This document shows, one piece after another, positions 48,245-56,945 of a DNA stretch of 64,000 nt. Under the pieces are notes generated by a model. The model searched no databases and was not told the origin of the DNA. It saw nothing but the letters and a program-made list of their open reading frames with translations. The position numbers and the translations under genes were made by a program. Origin of the DNA: Leptospira ognonensis (lineage in GTDB: Bacteria; Spirochaetota; Leptospiria; Leptospirales; Leptospiraceae); assembly GCF_004770745.1 (NCBI RefSeq), contig NZ_RQGD01000035.1, positions 124,001 to 188,000 of the forward strand, read 5' to 3'. Each line of letters begins with the position of its first letter. The first letter of the stretch is position 1.

Positions 48245-50056
48245 ATGAAAAGTGATAAAAAAATTGCTGTTATCGATTTCGGAGGGCAATACGCCCATCT
48301 CATCGCCTCCCGAGTCCGCAGGCTCGGTGCCTATACGGAGATCGTTTCGAATGAAGAATCGATAGAAAAGTATAAAGAGTATTCTGGGATCATTTTATCA
48401 GGGGGGCCTTCGAGTGTTTATGAACCTGACGCACCCTTGCTTCCTGATGCTTTTTTCGAGTTAAATAAACCGATTTTAGGAATCTGTTATGGGCATCAAT
48501 TATTGATGCAGAAGTTAGGTGGTGAAGTTATTTCTTCCAATAGCAAGGAATATGGGCCAGCATCCTTACATCTGTTAAGAAATGAATCTTCGCTTTTGAC
48601 TGCTGGTGTCAACGACCAAACAATCGTTTGGATGAGTCATGGGGACGAGGTGACGAAGTTACCACCGGGATTTTCTGTGAAAGGAGAATCTGAACATTGC
48701 CGTTATGCCTTTGTTTCCAATGAAACAGAAAAAAAATATGGGATTCAATTCCATCCAGAGGTGACCCATTCGATTGAAGGTGGAAAAATCTTATCCAATT
48801 TTATCGAGATCTGTGGTGTCGCAAATACCTGGAATCTAAAATCCTTCCTCGACCAAGAAATCGCAGTATTGCAAACGAAAGTTCCAGTTGGGAAGAATGT
48901 CTTTTTACTTGTCTCTGGTGGCGTTGATTCCTCTGTCGCCTATCTCTTGCTTGCCAAAGCTCTCGGCAAAGAAAGAGTGAAGGGACTGCTCGTGGACACT
49001 GGTTTTATGAGAAAAAATGAGGTTTCAGATTTAAAAGCAAATCTAAATTCTATGGGGTTTGATTTGACCGTTTGGGATGCGAGTGAAGCATTTTACTCCG
49101 GCCTGAAAGATAAATCCGAGCCAGAAGAAAAAAGGCGTATTGTGGGAGATTTGTTTTTATCCGTGCAAGCAAAAGCGGTAGAATCCATGAAACTTGATAG
49201 CGATAATTGGATCCTCGGGCAAGGTACAATCTATCCAGATACCATCGAGTCTGGTGGCACGAAACATTCCCATAAAATCAAAACCCATCACAATCGAGTG
49301 CCTGCCATTCAAGATTTGATCGAAGCAGGCAAAATTGTGGAACCTATAGCAGATCTTTATAAGGATGAAGTAAGAGAGCTTGGGAAAATGTTGGGTCTCC
49401 CAGACTTCTGGATCGAGAGACATCCTTTTCCTGGTCCAGGACTTGTCGTAAGGATGATTGCTTCCAAAGAGAATCGAGGGGAGAAGATTTTACCTAGACT
49501 AGAGGCTCTGTTAACTTCGAGAAACAAGCCAGTGGGTGCGGGCGTGTTGCCCATTCAGTCAGTAGGTGTCCAAGGGGACCAAAGAAGTTATGCACACGCG
49601 GCAGTGCTGAGTGATCCTGGAAAAAGCTGGAAGGAGTTGGATGAGATATCAATTTTGATCACCAATAGCATCAAAGAACTAAACCGAGTTGTTTTTATGC
49701 CAGGTGTATCCCAGTTACCATCAAGATTTGCATATACCGAATTGAAAATGGATCAAGCTCATGCCGATCTCTTGCGGGAAGCGGATGCGATCGTAAATCG
49801 GATCATCTTTGAGAAAAAAATCCATAAGGAAATTTGGCAGATGCCTGTGGTTCTCATACCTGCTAGTTTAAAAGAAGGAACATACGGAATCGTTTTGCGA
49901 CCTGTCGAATCAAGAGAAGCGATGACAGCCAATTTCTATGAAATGGACATCTCCATCCTTTCTGAGATTTCAGCGGAGATCTTAAAGTTAGAAGCAATCA
50001 CCGCTGTGTTTTATGATCTCACGCACAAACCGCCAGGTACAATCGAATGGGAATAG
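48245..50056 (+). CDS. guaA: GMP synthase (glutamine-hydrolysing), long form
   Basis: Makes GMP from XMP, glutamine and ATP. 603 residues from the ATG at 48245; an upstream in-frame ATG would overlap queF antisense and is not used. The glutamine amidotransferase half has Cys in GICYGHQLLMQ and His/Glu in FHPEVTHS. The ATP-pyrophosphatase half has LVSGGVDSSVAY. The C-terminus ends in TGTIEWE-type residues (PPGTIEWE) as usual. It is about 80 residues longer than E. coli GuaA because the C-terminal dimerisation region is enlarged (about 390-560), as in the long eukaryote-like GMP synthases. Confidence 0.97.
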   Translation: MKSDKKIAVIDFGGQYAHLIASRVRRLGAYTEIVSNEESIEKYKEYSGIILSGGPSSVYEPDAPLLPDAFFELNKPILGICYGHQLLMQKLGGEVISSNSKEYGPASLHLLRNESSLLTAGVNDQTIVWMSHGDEVTKLPPGFSVKGESEHCRYAFVSNETEKKYGIQFHPEVTHSIEGGKILSNFIEICGVANTWNLKSFLDQEIAVLQTKVPVGKNVFLLVSGGVDSSVAYLLLAKALGKERVKGLLVDTGFMRKNEVSDLKANLNSMGFDLTVWDASEAFYSGLKDKSEPEEKRRIVGDLFLSVQAKAVESMKLDSDNWILGQGTIYPDTIESGGTKHSHKIKTHHNRVPAIQDLIEAGKIVEPIADLYKDEVRELGKMLGLPDFWIERHPFPGPGLVVRMIASKENRGEKILPRLEALLTSRNKPVGAGVLPIQSVGVQGDQRSYAHAAVLSDPGKSWKELDEISILITNSIKELNRVVFMPGVSQLPSRFAYTELKMDQAHADLLREADAIVNRIIFEKKIHKEIWQMPVVLIPASLKEGTYGIVLRPVESREAMTANFYEMDISILSEISAEILKLEAITAVFYDLTHKPPGTIEWE

Positions 50057-50058
50057 TT

Positions 50059-50439
50059 TTACGGTAATAGAAAAAAAAGAAGAGCCATTGTGCCGATGGC
50101 CATTTCAGGAAACCTTCGATCGAAAAAACTCTTTGGTTCTTCGTTCGGATTTTCCTTGTTTGTCTCTGGTTCAGATTTCGAAAACATTCGTTTCCAGATA
50201 CTAGGTTTTTCAGCTTGTGTTTCTTCCCAAACGACAGGCGAGGTAACAATCGAAATATCTTTGGTTTTTAACATCTGCTTGGTGCCATTTTTTGATTCGA
50301 TAATGGTCTCTAATCTTCCGTTAGGTGTCGTTTTCACGTTGTCAAAAATCTCATTTGTTTTTATGACTGTAACTTTATCTGCCTGTAAGCTTCCCACAGA
50401 CATGAGTATCAATAATAATAAGTAATTAGCTTTTTTCAT
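50059..50439 (-). CDS. Small exported or membrane protein of unknown function
   Basis: 126 residues from the ATG at 50439 (a TTG three codons upstream is the alternative). The N-terminus is a signal peptide (ANYLLLLILMSVGSLQA) and the last 14 residues are hydrophobic (EMAIGTMALLFFLLP), which would anchor it by the C-terminus. The middle begins DKVTVIKTNEIFDNVKTTP and GTKQMLKTKDISIVTSP, a small beta-like domain, and then becomes rich in Glu, Pro and Lys. The stop lies 2 bp beyond the convergent guaA stop. I recognise no family. Confidence 0.65.
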   Translation of the reverse strand: MKKANYLLLLILMSVGSLQADKVTVIKTNEIFDNVKTTPNGRLETIIESKNGTKQMLKTKDISIVTSPVVWEETQAEKPSIWKRMFSKSEPETNKENPNEEPKSFFDRRFPEMAIGTMALLFFLLP

Positions 50440-50448
50440 ATTGTACAA

Positions 50449-50470
50449 AGAATCCCAAAGCCCGGATTCT
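50449..50470. repeat. Short inverted repeat before the 50059-50439 gene
   Basis: AGAATCC and GGATTCT, 7 bp with an 8-base centre, lie 10 bp upstream of the start codon at 50439. It could be an operator or a leader hairpin; the rest of the 127-bp gap to tRNA-Cys shows only the tRNA promoter. Confidence 0.4.
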
Positions 50471-50531
50471 AAAATGAAAAACTGTGCAGAATTATTACAA
50501 TCTCGTTAAAATCTTCGCTCGCTAATTCCAT

Positions 50532-50559
50532 TTGACAGTGAGGTCTCCCATTTTAGCCT
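50532..50559 (+). promoter_or_regulatory. Candidate promoter of the tRNA-Cys / tRNA-Leu unit
   Basis: A perfect TTGACA at 50532-50537, a 16-nt spacer, and TAGCCT as a weak -10. The expected start is about 10 nt before tRNA-Cys. Confidence 0.5.
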
Positions 50560-50575
50560 ATCCAAAGTCCTATAA

Positions 50576-50646
<71 letters not shown>

Positions 50647-50707
50647 CGATTGGATCTGATTTCCCTTGACCCACAAAGTAGGGTAAAAATCATAACTATT
50701 GTATTTT

Positions 50708-50791
50708 GCCTGGATGGTGGAATTGGTAGACACACAGGACTTAAAATCCTGTGGGAGTAATCCCGTGCGGGTTCGATTCCCGCTCCAGGTA
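50708..50791 (+). tRNA. tRNA-Leu (anticodon TAA)
   Basis: 84-nt class II tRNA with a long variable arm (GTGGGAGTAATCCCGTG region). The acceptor stem is GCCTGGA with TCCAGGT (first pair G-U), discriminator A. The anticodon stem CAGGA/TCCTG holds loop CTTAAAA, anticodon TAA for UUA/UUG. CCA is not encoded. Confidence 0.97.
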
Positions 50792-50792
50792 A

Positions 50793-50932
50793 GAATCGAA
50801 CGAATGCCAGACTAAAAAATGATCGCGACCCGTAAGGTGCTTAAATCATTTTTCCGAGGACACGAAGTCCGAGGTGACGAGCTGGCCGGGCTGAAATCGA
50901 AAAGCCAGAAAGGCCGAAGCTTGAAGCGATTC
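50793..50932 (+). ncRNA. Probable structured RNA directly after tRNA-Leu, family unknown
   Basis: No coding frame is convincing, but complementary segments nest neatly. A closing helix pairs GAATCG (50793-50798) with CGATTC (50927-50932). Inside, AAAAATGAT (50815-50823) pairs with ATCATTTTT (50845-50853) with an inner ACC/GGT helix. GGAC/GTCC forms a hairpin with loop ACGAA (50858-50870). AGCT-GGCC (50880-50887) pairs with GGCC-GA-AGCT (50912-50921) and encloses GGCT/AGCC (50889-50906). It does not match the tmRNA, RNase P, SRP or 6S features I know. It begins 1 nt after the tRNA and is probably processed from the same transcript. It could also be the leader of the gene at 51085. Confidence 0.6.
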
Positions 50933-51084
50933 CCGCATCAGAGAATAGGAGCAATCCAAATTGTATAGCAATGTGTTTTCTCTCAAATCTTAGTGACAGA
51001 CTCCTCCATTAATCATCTAATCGTTGTAAAGACAAGTCAGATAGGTCTGTCAAACCGAGATCACCTTTCCTTGAGAAAACAATT

Positions 51085-52935
51085 ATGAGAACGAATCCAC
51101 CTACTGATTCATTTTTGCAGATCACTTCTAAAGAACTTTTGAGTCGATCGGCGGGCATCATCCTTCAAAAAGAAGGGCTCACCATTATGAAGGCGATTGA
51201 GGCTCAGAGTCGGAAATCAAACTTTGATTCTGGTTCTCTCTTCCAAGCAACAGAAGCCTCGTTTGATAAATTGAAAATTGCAACGGAACTGGCTTATGAT
51301 CAGCTCTGGGAATTGATCGATTTTGGGATCGTTACGCAAATGTTCGAAATCAGATTGAACAAAACATCGGAGGCAATGGAGCTTGTACCTTACGTTGTCT
51401 CGATTCCTGAAGATTTGCCTTCTTTAGAAGATGCATTTCACAGATTGCTCAATCGAAGCGTCAGTCAAATCAAGAACTATGTGCTAGAAAAAAAATCATT
51501 AACTGAGGATTTATGGAGACTCATTTTAGTAAAAATTTCAGATCCGGAATACATTAAAAATTTTAGCGAAGGTGATGATCTTTTTCATTGGACTGATACA
51601 AAAAAATTCCCGTTTAGTCCTTCAAAGGCGATGCTTGTAGAGGCAAGAGAATTAATCTTAGATGGTCTCTCAAGGGAAACACAATTACTTGTGATTCCCA
51701 AAATAGGCTTTTATTCCTTAGTAAATTCTCAAATTAGTAACTTACTCGTGATCGCCTATGAATTGTTTATTGCTAAAATCGAACCGTTAGTACGCAATTT
51801 TGATCTGGGATTGCAAGATCGCTTAGAAGAAATTGGAAGAGAGGATGCAGAAAACTTAATTGCCGGACCTTTAGACGAAATCTTACAAATCAAAACAAGA
51901 ATTAATCTGTATCTTGCCTACGAACCAATGCTTCGAGAAAAGGGATACTTCCAATACATATCCATTATGAACCAGTTGTGTGGACTTGCGGAGAAAGAGG
52001 TAGAGGCTGCAAGAAAAGTCGACCTAGAGAAACTTCTTCGCGGCTACTTGACCATGCTTGAGAGTACTTTAGATTTTGATTCCAGTTTTCTTCGATTGAA
52101 CATCGAAAGAGAAGATAGAAATGAAATTGAAGTCATTGACCTTTTACGTAAGAACCGTGATGTCCTTTCTGCCGTTTGGCATGATGAGGATAATAAGGTG
52201 GCTATTTTCGCACTAAAAAACATCCAAAAACTCATCGAAATCAACAACCAAATTTATAATCACTATCGCTTCACAACTAAATTCATACTTTATTTTAAAG
52301 CCCTTATCGAATTCAACGAACCTGACATTAAAGCCATTTTTAAAGATGAGGATTTCCTAAAAACTTACGGCAAAAATTTAGAGGCTGTATATTTTCACTA
52401 TATCCCATGGTATTATAGAATATTTTACTACCTGAATATAGATCCAATTACAAACATCGGTTACTCGAAAGCGAAGTCAATTATCTCTTATGGCCAAATG
52501 GAAAGAGAAATAAAATATAAAGCAAGACGTGAAAATTATTTTAAAAGAAAATTAAGAGAGAAACAGGAACGTATCGAGAAAGAAAAACGAGTCCAACATA
52601 AAAGAATATTAATTCAGGCGATTGAAGAAGCTTTTTTTACTAAAAATACAATTCCCACATTAGAATGGATTCTAGGTAACTATCCGATATTTTCACCTCA
52701 GTTGATCGAAAAGATCATCCAGGATTTTGCATTCTTAAAATATCCAAATAAAGGTATATCTGATGATACTATCTTGCTTTTTCCGAATTCGCCGGAATTT
52801 GGAAAGAGATATAAGCGGTTAATGGATGAGACCAATGCTCGTCTGAGAGAAGACAGTGAAACAAATGAACCCATTAAGGCAAAATTGATTGAGATTCGCA
52901 GTTTTCTTTCAAACGTAAAATTGGTAGAATCTTAA
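51085..52935 (+). CDS. Large helical cytoplasmic protein of unknown function
   Basis: 616 residues without signal peptide, membrane helix or a motif I recognise. It is strongly helical and charged. A basic coiled-coil segment lies around residues 470-520 (MEREIKYKARRENYFKRKLREK). Its place after the tRNA pair, with about 150 bp of further leader beyond the structured RNA, suggests its own promoter. Its last 62 bp overlap the end of the convergent O-antigen ligase gene. The ribosome site is weak (GAGAAAA). Confidence 0.75.
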   Translation: MRTNPPTDSFLQITSKELLSRSAGIILQKEGLTIMKAIEAQSRKSNFDSGSLFQATEASFDKLKIATELAYDQLWELIDFGIVTQMFEIRLNKTSEAMELVPYVVSIPEDLPSLEDAFHRLLNRSVSQIKNYVLEKKSLTEDLWRLILVKISDPEYIKNFSEGDDLFHWTDTKKFPFSPSKAMLVEARELILDGLSRETQLLVIPKIGFYSLVNSQISNLLVIAYELFIAKIEPLVRNFDLGLQDRLEEIGREDAENLIAGPLDEILQIKTRINLYLAYEPMLREKGYFQYISIMNQLCGLAEKEVEAARKVDLEKLLRGYLTMLESTLDFDSSFLRLNIEREDRNEIEVIDLLRKNRDVLSAVWHDEDNKVAIFALKNIQKLIEINNQIYNHYRFTTKFILYFKALIEFNEPDIKAIFKDEDFLKTYGKNLEAVYFHYIPWYYRIFYYLNIDPITNIGYSKAKSIISYGQMEREIKYKARRENYFKRKLREKQERIEKEKRVQHKRILIQAIEEAFFTKNTIPTLEWILGNYPIFSPQLIEKIIQDFAFLKYPNKGISDDTILLFPNSPEFGKRYKRLMDETNARLREDSETNEPIKAKLIEIRSFLSNVKLVES

Positions 52936-54760
52936 TGTTCTTAGAAGACTGATAGATGTATCGAATTCCGAAATCATAAAAATGCAATTCATCATTTTTC
53001 TTTAAATTCAAAAGAGGAATCGTAATCTGATTCTTTCCACTAACGAAAGTTCCAGTGAATTTCTTTAGCACATGTTCACTATGTGCTTTAAAGGCTTTGT
53101 CCTGGTCAAAAGCGTCTCTGAATCTCACTTCGATTTCGTAGCGAATAGGATGCTCTGCGTCGGTTCTTTGTTTCGGAATCTCAATGATGAGAGACAAAGG
53201 TTCCTCTCTTCTGATTGGATTCTGATCAAAATTTGTTTTATGACTTAAACATCCCTCTAGTTTAAAATAGTAATCCTTACTTTCTAGAGAATTTAGATTT
53301 TGATTGGATCCGTTGATCGTAGTCTGAGCCAAGGGATCGAGAAAGTTTTCTGAGGTTCTGGTTCTATGCACAAACATCGATTTTTCATGGAAGCGAGTGA
53401 AATAGAGAATGGAAGAAATAGATAGGAAGAGCGGTATCAAAACGAGCGATATCGATTTTTTTGATAGAGTAAATATTTTAAAATCGAATAAGGAGGTAAT
53501 AGCAAGTAAAGGTAAAAAGGTTTCATCATCCAGAACGAAACATTGAAACATCCCACCGATAAAGATCGCATAAATCCCTAAATAGATTGTTTGATCCTTT
53601 CCAGTTCGTATGAGTTTATCTACGATGGCAATCCAAAGAATTATAAATGCAACGGCCGAAATCAGACCTCCTAAAATTGAAAAATGTAAAAAATCATGAT
53701 GTGCATGTGACTTAGGTGTGATGAAAATTTCATAATACAAATAAGGATTTTCTTTTATCAGCGGAACATATGAAGCCTCGAAGCCATTTTTATAATTTCC
53801 TGCACCGATTCCAGTCAAAGGATGGATTTCTATCATTCTCAAATTTGCTTTGTGAATCCAAATTCTTTGATTCTCGAGCGTCTGTTTTGCAAAGAGTTGG
53901 GTGATGCTTCTTTGGAATAGCCAATTGTGCTGATAGAGAATGGCGATGAGACCAAATAAGAAAGTAAATACCATGATGGTCTTAAATAAATATTTCCGCA
54001 GATAAGATAATTTTTCTTTAAAATTTGAAACAAAAAGTAAAGCAAGAAGGAATCCAAGCCATATCGAACGGCTTTGGTTTAATAAAAGCAATACGATTGC
54101 AATCAAGGAAAGAAAGGAGTAAGTCAATCTTGCTTTTAACAACCGAGAACTCGGTTTACGAATCCGCAAGAGGCGAAAGGTTTTATAAAATAAAGAAGGA
54201 AAGAATAAGATTAGAAGTGCACCGTAAGTTAGATGGGTATTTTGAAAACCGATCGGTAAAAATAAGGAAAGGTCCAGATCCTTCCATAAAAAAATTTGAT
54301 GAGGCAGTCTTTTGCCTTCAAGGTATCTAAAGCCATCCATGACGAAACTAGAGAGTCTGTATGGAAATAAGGTAGAAAGGATGCCAGTAAAAATAAATAG
54401 CAGAGCTGAGACAACGAGCAATTGTTTGACTCTCATTTTTTGATATCTACTAAATCCTTGAGCAGGAAGAATCAGTAGCGTCATCCAAATATCACTAAAT
54501 TCGGAATGAGTAAGTAACTTCATCCAACCAGTATCGCTTGTAAGGTAACCAAAACAGAGGGGAAGGAGAAGGGAGGCATACATGGCCAAGAAGAACCAAA
54601 AAATAAAGGGAAAATCCTTGAATTTTGGGACTCGCAAGCTAAAGTAGCTTAGGATAGAAAAGATCGCAAATCCTTGAGAAACCGTTACTGAAAATGGTAC
54701 GGAAAGTAAGAAAATGCAAAAAAAGATAAAATCTAATTGGTTAAATATTTTTATCTTCAT
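52874..54760 (-). CDS. O-antigen ligase / polymerase-like membrane protein (WaaL/Wzy_C)
   Basis: 628 residues. About 11 hydrophobic helices fill the first 440 residues. A large extracytoplasmic loop holds HPLTGIGAGNYKNGF and KSHAHHDFLHFSILGG, the Wzy_C/WaaL pattern with the conserved His region. The last 170 residues form a soluble extension with beta-like character (IRYEIEVRFRDAFDQDKAF), unusual for the family. It would join or polymerise O-antigen on the periplasmic face of the inner membrane. It is divergent from the glycosyltransferase gene and convergent, with a 62-bp overlap, with the gene at 51085. Confidence 0.82.
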   Translation of the reverse strand: MKIKIFNQLDFIFFCIFLLSVPFSVTVSQGFAIFSILSYFSLRVPKFKDFPFIFWFFLAMYASLLLPLCFGYLTSDTGWMKLLTHSEFSDIWMTLLILPAQGFSRYQKMRVKQLLVVSALLFIFTGILSTLFPYRLSSFVMDGFRYLEGKRLPHQIFLWKDLDLSLFLPIGFQNTHLTYGALLILFFPSLFYKTFRLLRIRKPSSRLLKARLTYSFLSLIAIVLLLLNQSRSIWLGFLLALLFVSNFKEKLSYLRKYLFKTIMVFTFLFGLIAILYQHNWLFQRSITQLFAKQTLENQRIWIHKANLRMIEIHPLTGIGAGNYKNGFEASYVPLIKENPYLYYEIFITPKSHAHHDFLHFSILGGLISAVAFIILWIAIVDKLIRTGKDQTIYLGIYAIFIGGMFQCFVLDDETFLPLLAITSLFDFKIFTLSKKSISLVLIPLFLSISSILYFTRFHEKSMFVHRTRTSENFLDPLAQTTINGSNQNLNSLESKDYYFKLEGCLSHKTNFDQNPIRREEPLSLIIEIPKQRTDAEHPIRYEIEVRFRDAFDQDKAFKAHSEHVLKKFTGTFVSGKNQITIPLLNLKKNDELHFYDFGIRYIYQSSKNIKILPILRLKENCESQSILP

Positions 54761-54804
54761 GAGAGCAAGTGAAAACAGGATATGTCTTCGTGTCTACTAA
54801 ACCA

Positions 54805-55614
54805 ATGAGAAAACTATCAGTTGCCATCATAACCTTTAATGAGGAAAAGAACATCCTTGATTGCATCCATTCCGTAGAATCGTTTGCGGATGAAATCATC
54901 ATACTTGATTCTTTTAGCACCGACAAAACAAAAGAATTAGCATCTAGCATAAGCAAAGTTAAGTTTTTTGAAAATCCTTTTTATGGTCATGTAGAGCAGA
55001 AAAATTTAGCGATCTCACATTGCAAAAATGAATGGATCCTTTCTTTAGATGCTGACGAGAGAGCAGATAACGTTTTACAAACTGAAATTATTAATTTTCT
55101 TTCTAATTCTGAGGATGAATCAACCCAAGGATTTCAGATCGCACGCTTGACCTACCACCTTGGACGATGGATCCGCCATAGTGGCTGGTATCCACAAAGA
55201 AGATATCGCCTATTCAAAAAACAATCAGCAAAGTGGGTAGGTGAGAACCCTCACGATTTTATAGAAATCACTGATTCAAAATTTGGGAAAACGATGAAGG
55301 GAAATATACTTCATTATAGTTTTTCGGATTTTTCGCACCAACTAACGACAATTAATCAATTTTCTTCAATTGTTGCGTTTTCTCGGTTTTCTAAAGGGCA
55401 ACGCTTTTCTTTGATTAAATCAATACTAAAACCTCTTGGGAAATTTGTGGAGATATATGTTTTTAAATTTGGTTTTTTGGATGGAATCCCTGGTTTATAC
55501 ATCGCACTCTCTTCTAGTTTTTCTACATTTTTAAAATATGCGAAGATTTATGAATTAGAAAAGGGTGTGATCGAGAGACCATCTAATATCAGAAAAGACT
55601 ATGGCAAAAAATAA
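54805..55614 (+). CDS. Family 2 glycosyltransferase, KdtX/WaaE-like
   Basis: 269 residues from the ATG at 54805; a GTG at 54769 would leave only 8 bp to the divergent ligase start. The GT-A fold has SVAIITFNEEKNILDCIHS, ADEIIILDSFSTDKTKE and the DxD-like LSLDADERAD. YPQRRYRLFKKQSAKW and ENPHDFI are typical of the KdtX/WaaE group that adds glucose or heptose to LPS core. It probably works at the cytoplasmic face of the inner membrane. The next gene overlaps by 14 bp. Confidence 0.9.
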   Translation: MRKLSVAIITFNEEKNILDCIHSVESFADEIIILDSFSTDKTKELASSISKVKFFENPFYGHVEQKNLAISHCKNEWILSLDADERADNVLQTEIINFLSNSEDESTQGFQIARLTYHLGRWIRHSGWYPQRRYRLFKKQSAKWVGENPHDFIEITDSKFGKTMKGNILHYSFSDFSHQLTTINQFSSIVAFSRFSKGQRFSLIKSILKPLGKFVEIYVFKFGFLDGIPGLYIALSSSFSTFLKYAKIYELEKGVIERPSNIRKDYGKK

Positions 55615-56362
55615 AAAGAAATCCTTTTGGAAACGAATCACCTCTTCATTGTTTTCTAAAAAACAGAGTCAAGTAGAGAATAGTGCCAGAAAAAAAGTTC
55701 CTCAAAATTTTCACATCGAATGGAAAAATGCCTCAGCGAAATGGAGTCAATTTCTATTAACTAAACAGGTGACTCAAGGACTCGTCGTGGAGCGTTCTGG
55801 ATACAAGCTTCATAAAACAAATGAGAAACTTTTTCGTTTGGAAGGTGCTGATTTTTCAATTTTACTTGCCACCGGAAACACACTTTATCCTGGGAAAGAT
55901 GGAAAAATTTCGGGCATTCTTTTTGTGGACGAAGGCAACTTAAATTTAGCAATACAATCAGATCACAACAAATTAGAAAGTTTTCTTTCTCGTTTGGACC
56001 TGCCTAAAGCAGATATGGAGTTTCAGTGGAAGATGGAAACTACAAATGATTGGCGAGTGATTTTAGAATGGGAGAAATTTTGGAAAGAGCAACTGATCCT
56101 ACAACTCTCAGCAAATACAATGGCATTAGCCATCCTCTCGATAGGCGAAGAATTAAAACAATTTTTTGAGTCTAATGCAACAGAAAGGCAGATTTCCCTC
56201 GTTCGAGATGAGTTTTTCTATGTGAATCATGGTAAGACAGGGAGGTCTTATTCTCCTCATGGCAAAAATAAGAATATTTTCGAATTTGGAAAAGCGATGA
56301 CCGAATTTTCTGAAAAAATAGAATTCATTTCAAACAAAAGAGAGAAAGAGCATGAAACATAA
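55601..56362 (+). CDS. Cytoplasmic protein of unknown function in the LPS cluster
   Basis: 253 residues, basic N-terminus ([21 protein letters not shown]), no membrane helix. The rest looks like a mixed alpha/beta domain with strands such as [33 protein letters not shown], and ends in a helix rich in Glu and Lys. I recognise no family. It overlaps the glycosyltransferase by 14 bp and the SIS isomerase by 11 bp, so all three are one translation unit and a role in LPS assembly is plausible. Confidence 0.7.
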   Translation: MAKNKKKSFWKRITSSLFSKKQSQVENSARKKVPQNFHIEWKNASAKWSQFLLTKQVTQGLVVERSGYKLHKTNEKLFRLEGADFSILLATGNTLYPGKDGKISGILFVDEGNLNLAIQSDHNKLESFLSRLDLPKADMEFQWKMETTNDWRVILEWEKFWKEQLILQLSANTMALAILSIGEELKQFFESNATERQISLVRDEFFYVNHGKTGRSYSPHGKNKNIFEFGKAMTEFSEKIEFISNKREKEHET

Positions 56363-56939
56363 AGAAATGATCGAACAAACGATCAAGGAATCGATAGACG
56401 TTAAATCTAAAGTTCTTGAGACTCTCCTCCCTGCAATCGAAGAAGCAGGTGCGTTATGTGTAAACGCATTAAATGAAAAAGGCATATTATATTTTTGCGG
56501 GAATGGAGGCTCAAGCTGCGATGCTTCCCATATCGCCGCAGAACTCGTGGTTAGATATAAGGGAGGAAATGAGCGCAGGGCCATTCCTGCACTTGCACTT
56601 AATTCCGATCAGGCGGTGCTCACCGCATGTTCCAATGATTATGGGTACAATCAGTTATTTAAAAGACAATTAGAAGCTTTTGGAAGAAAGGAAGACCTTT
56701 TCGTAGGGATTACCACCTCAGGAAATTCTGAAAATATCATTTTAGCACTTGAAGAAGCAAATCGTATTGGAATGAAATCAATACTGTTACTTGGTGGAGA
56801 TGGTGGCAAAATCAAAGGAAAGGCAACCTGTGAAATCATTGTTCCGTCCGGAGTTACCGCTCGAATCCAAGAATCTCATATTTTGATCGGGCATATCCTT
56901 TGTAGCATCATCGAAAAAGACCTTTTCGGATTGGATTGA
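56352..56939 (+). CDS. gmhA: Phosphoheptose isomerase-like SIS protein
   Basis: Converts sedoheptulose 7-phosphate to D-glycero-manno-heptose 7-phosphate, the first step to LPS heptose. 195 residues with one SIS domain: [20 protein letters not shown] is the family signature, [19 protein letters not shown] the sugar-phosphate loop, and [15 protein letters not shown] carries the conserved Glu and His. Length matches GmhA. DiaA is a close relative, but the LPS context favours GmhA. It is followed after 6 bp by an ABC ATPase frame. Confidence 0.88.
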   Translation: MKHKEMIEQTIKESIDVKSKVLETLLPAIEEAGALCVNALNEKGILYFCGNGGSSCDASHIAAELVVRYKGGNERRAIPALALNSDQAVLTACSNDYGYNQLFKRQLEAFGRKEDLFVGITTSGNSENIILALEEANRIGMKSILLLGGDGGKIKGKATCEIIVPSGVTARIQESHILIGHILCSIIEKDLFGLD

Positions 56940-56945
56940 AGGACT

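Noticed and set aside
50793..50932. tmRNA, RNase P RNA or 6S RNA
   Set aside because: It is too short for the first two, has no tRNA-like end with tag frame, no conserved RNase P core, and no single long 6S-type hairpin.
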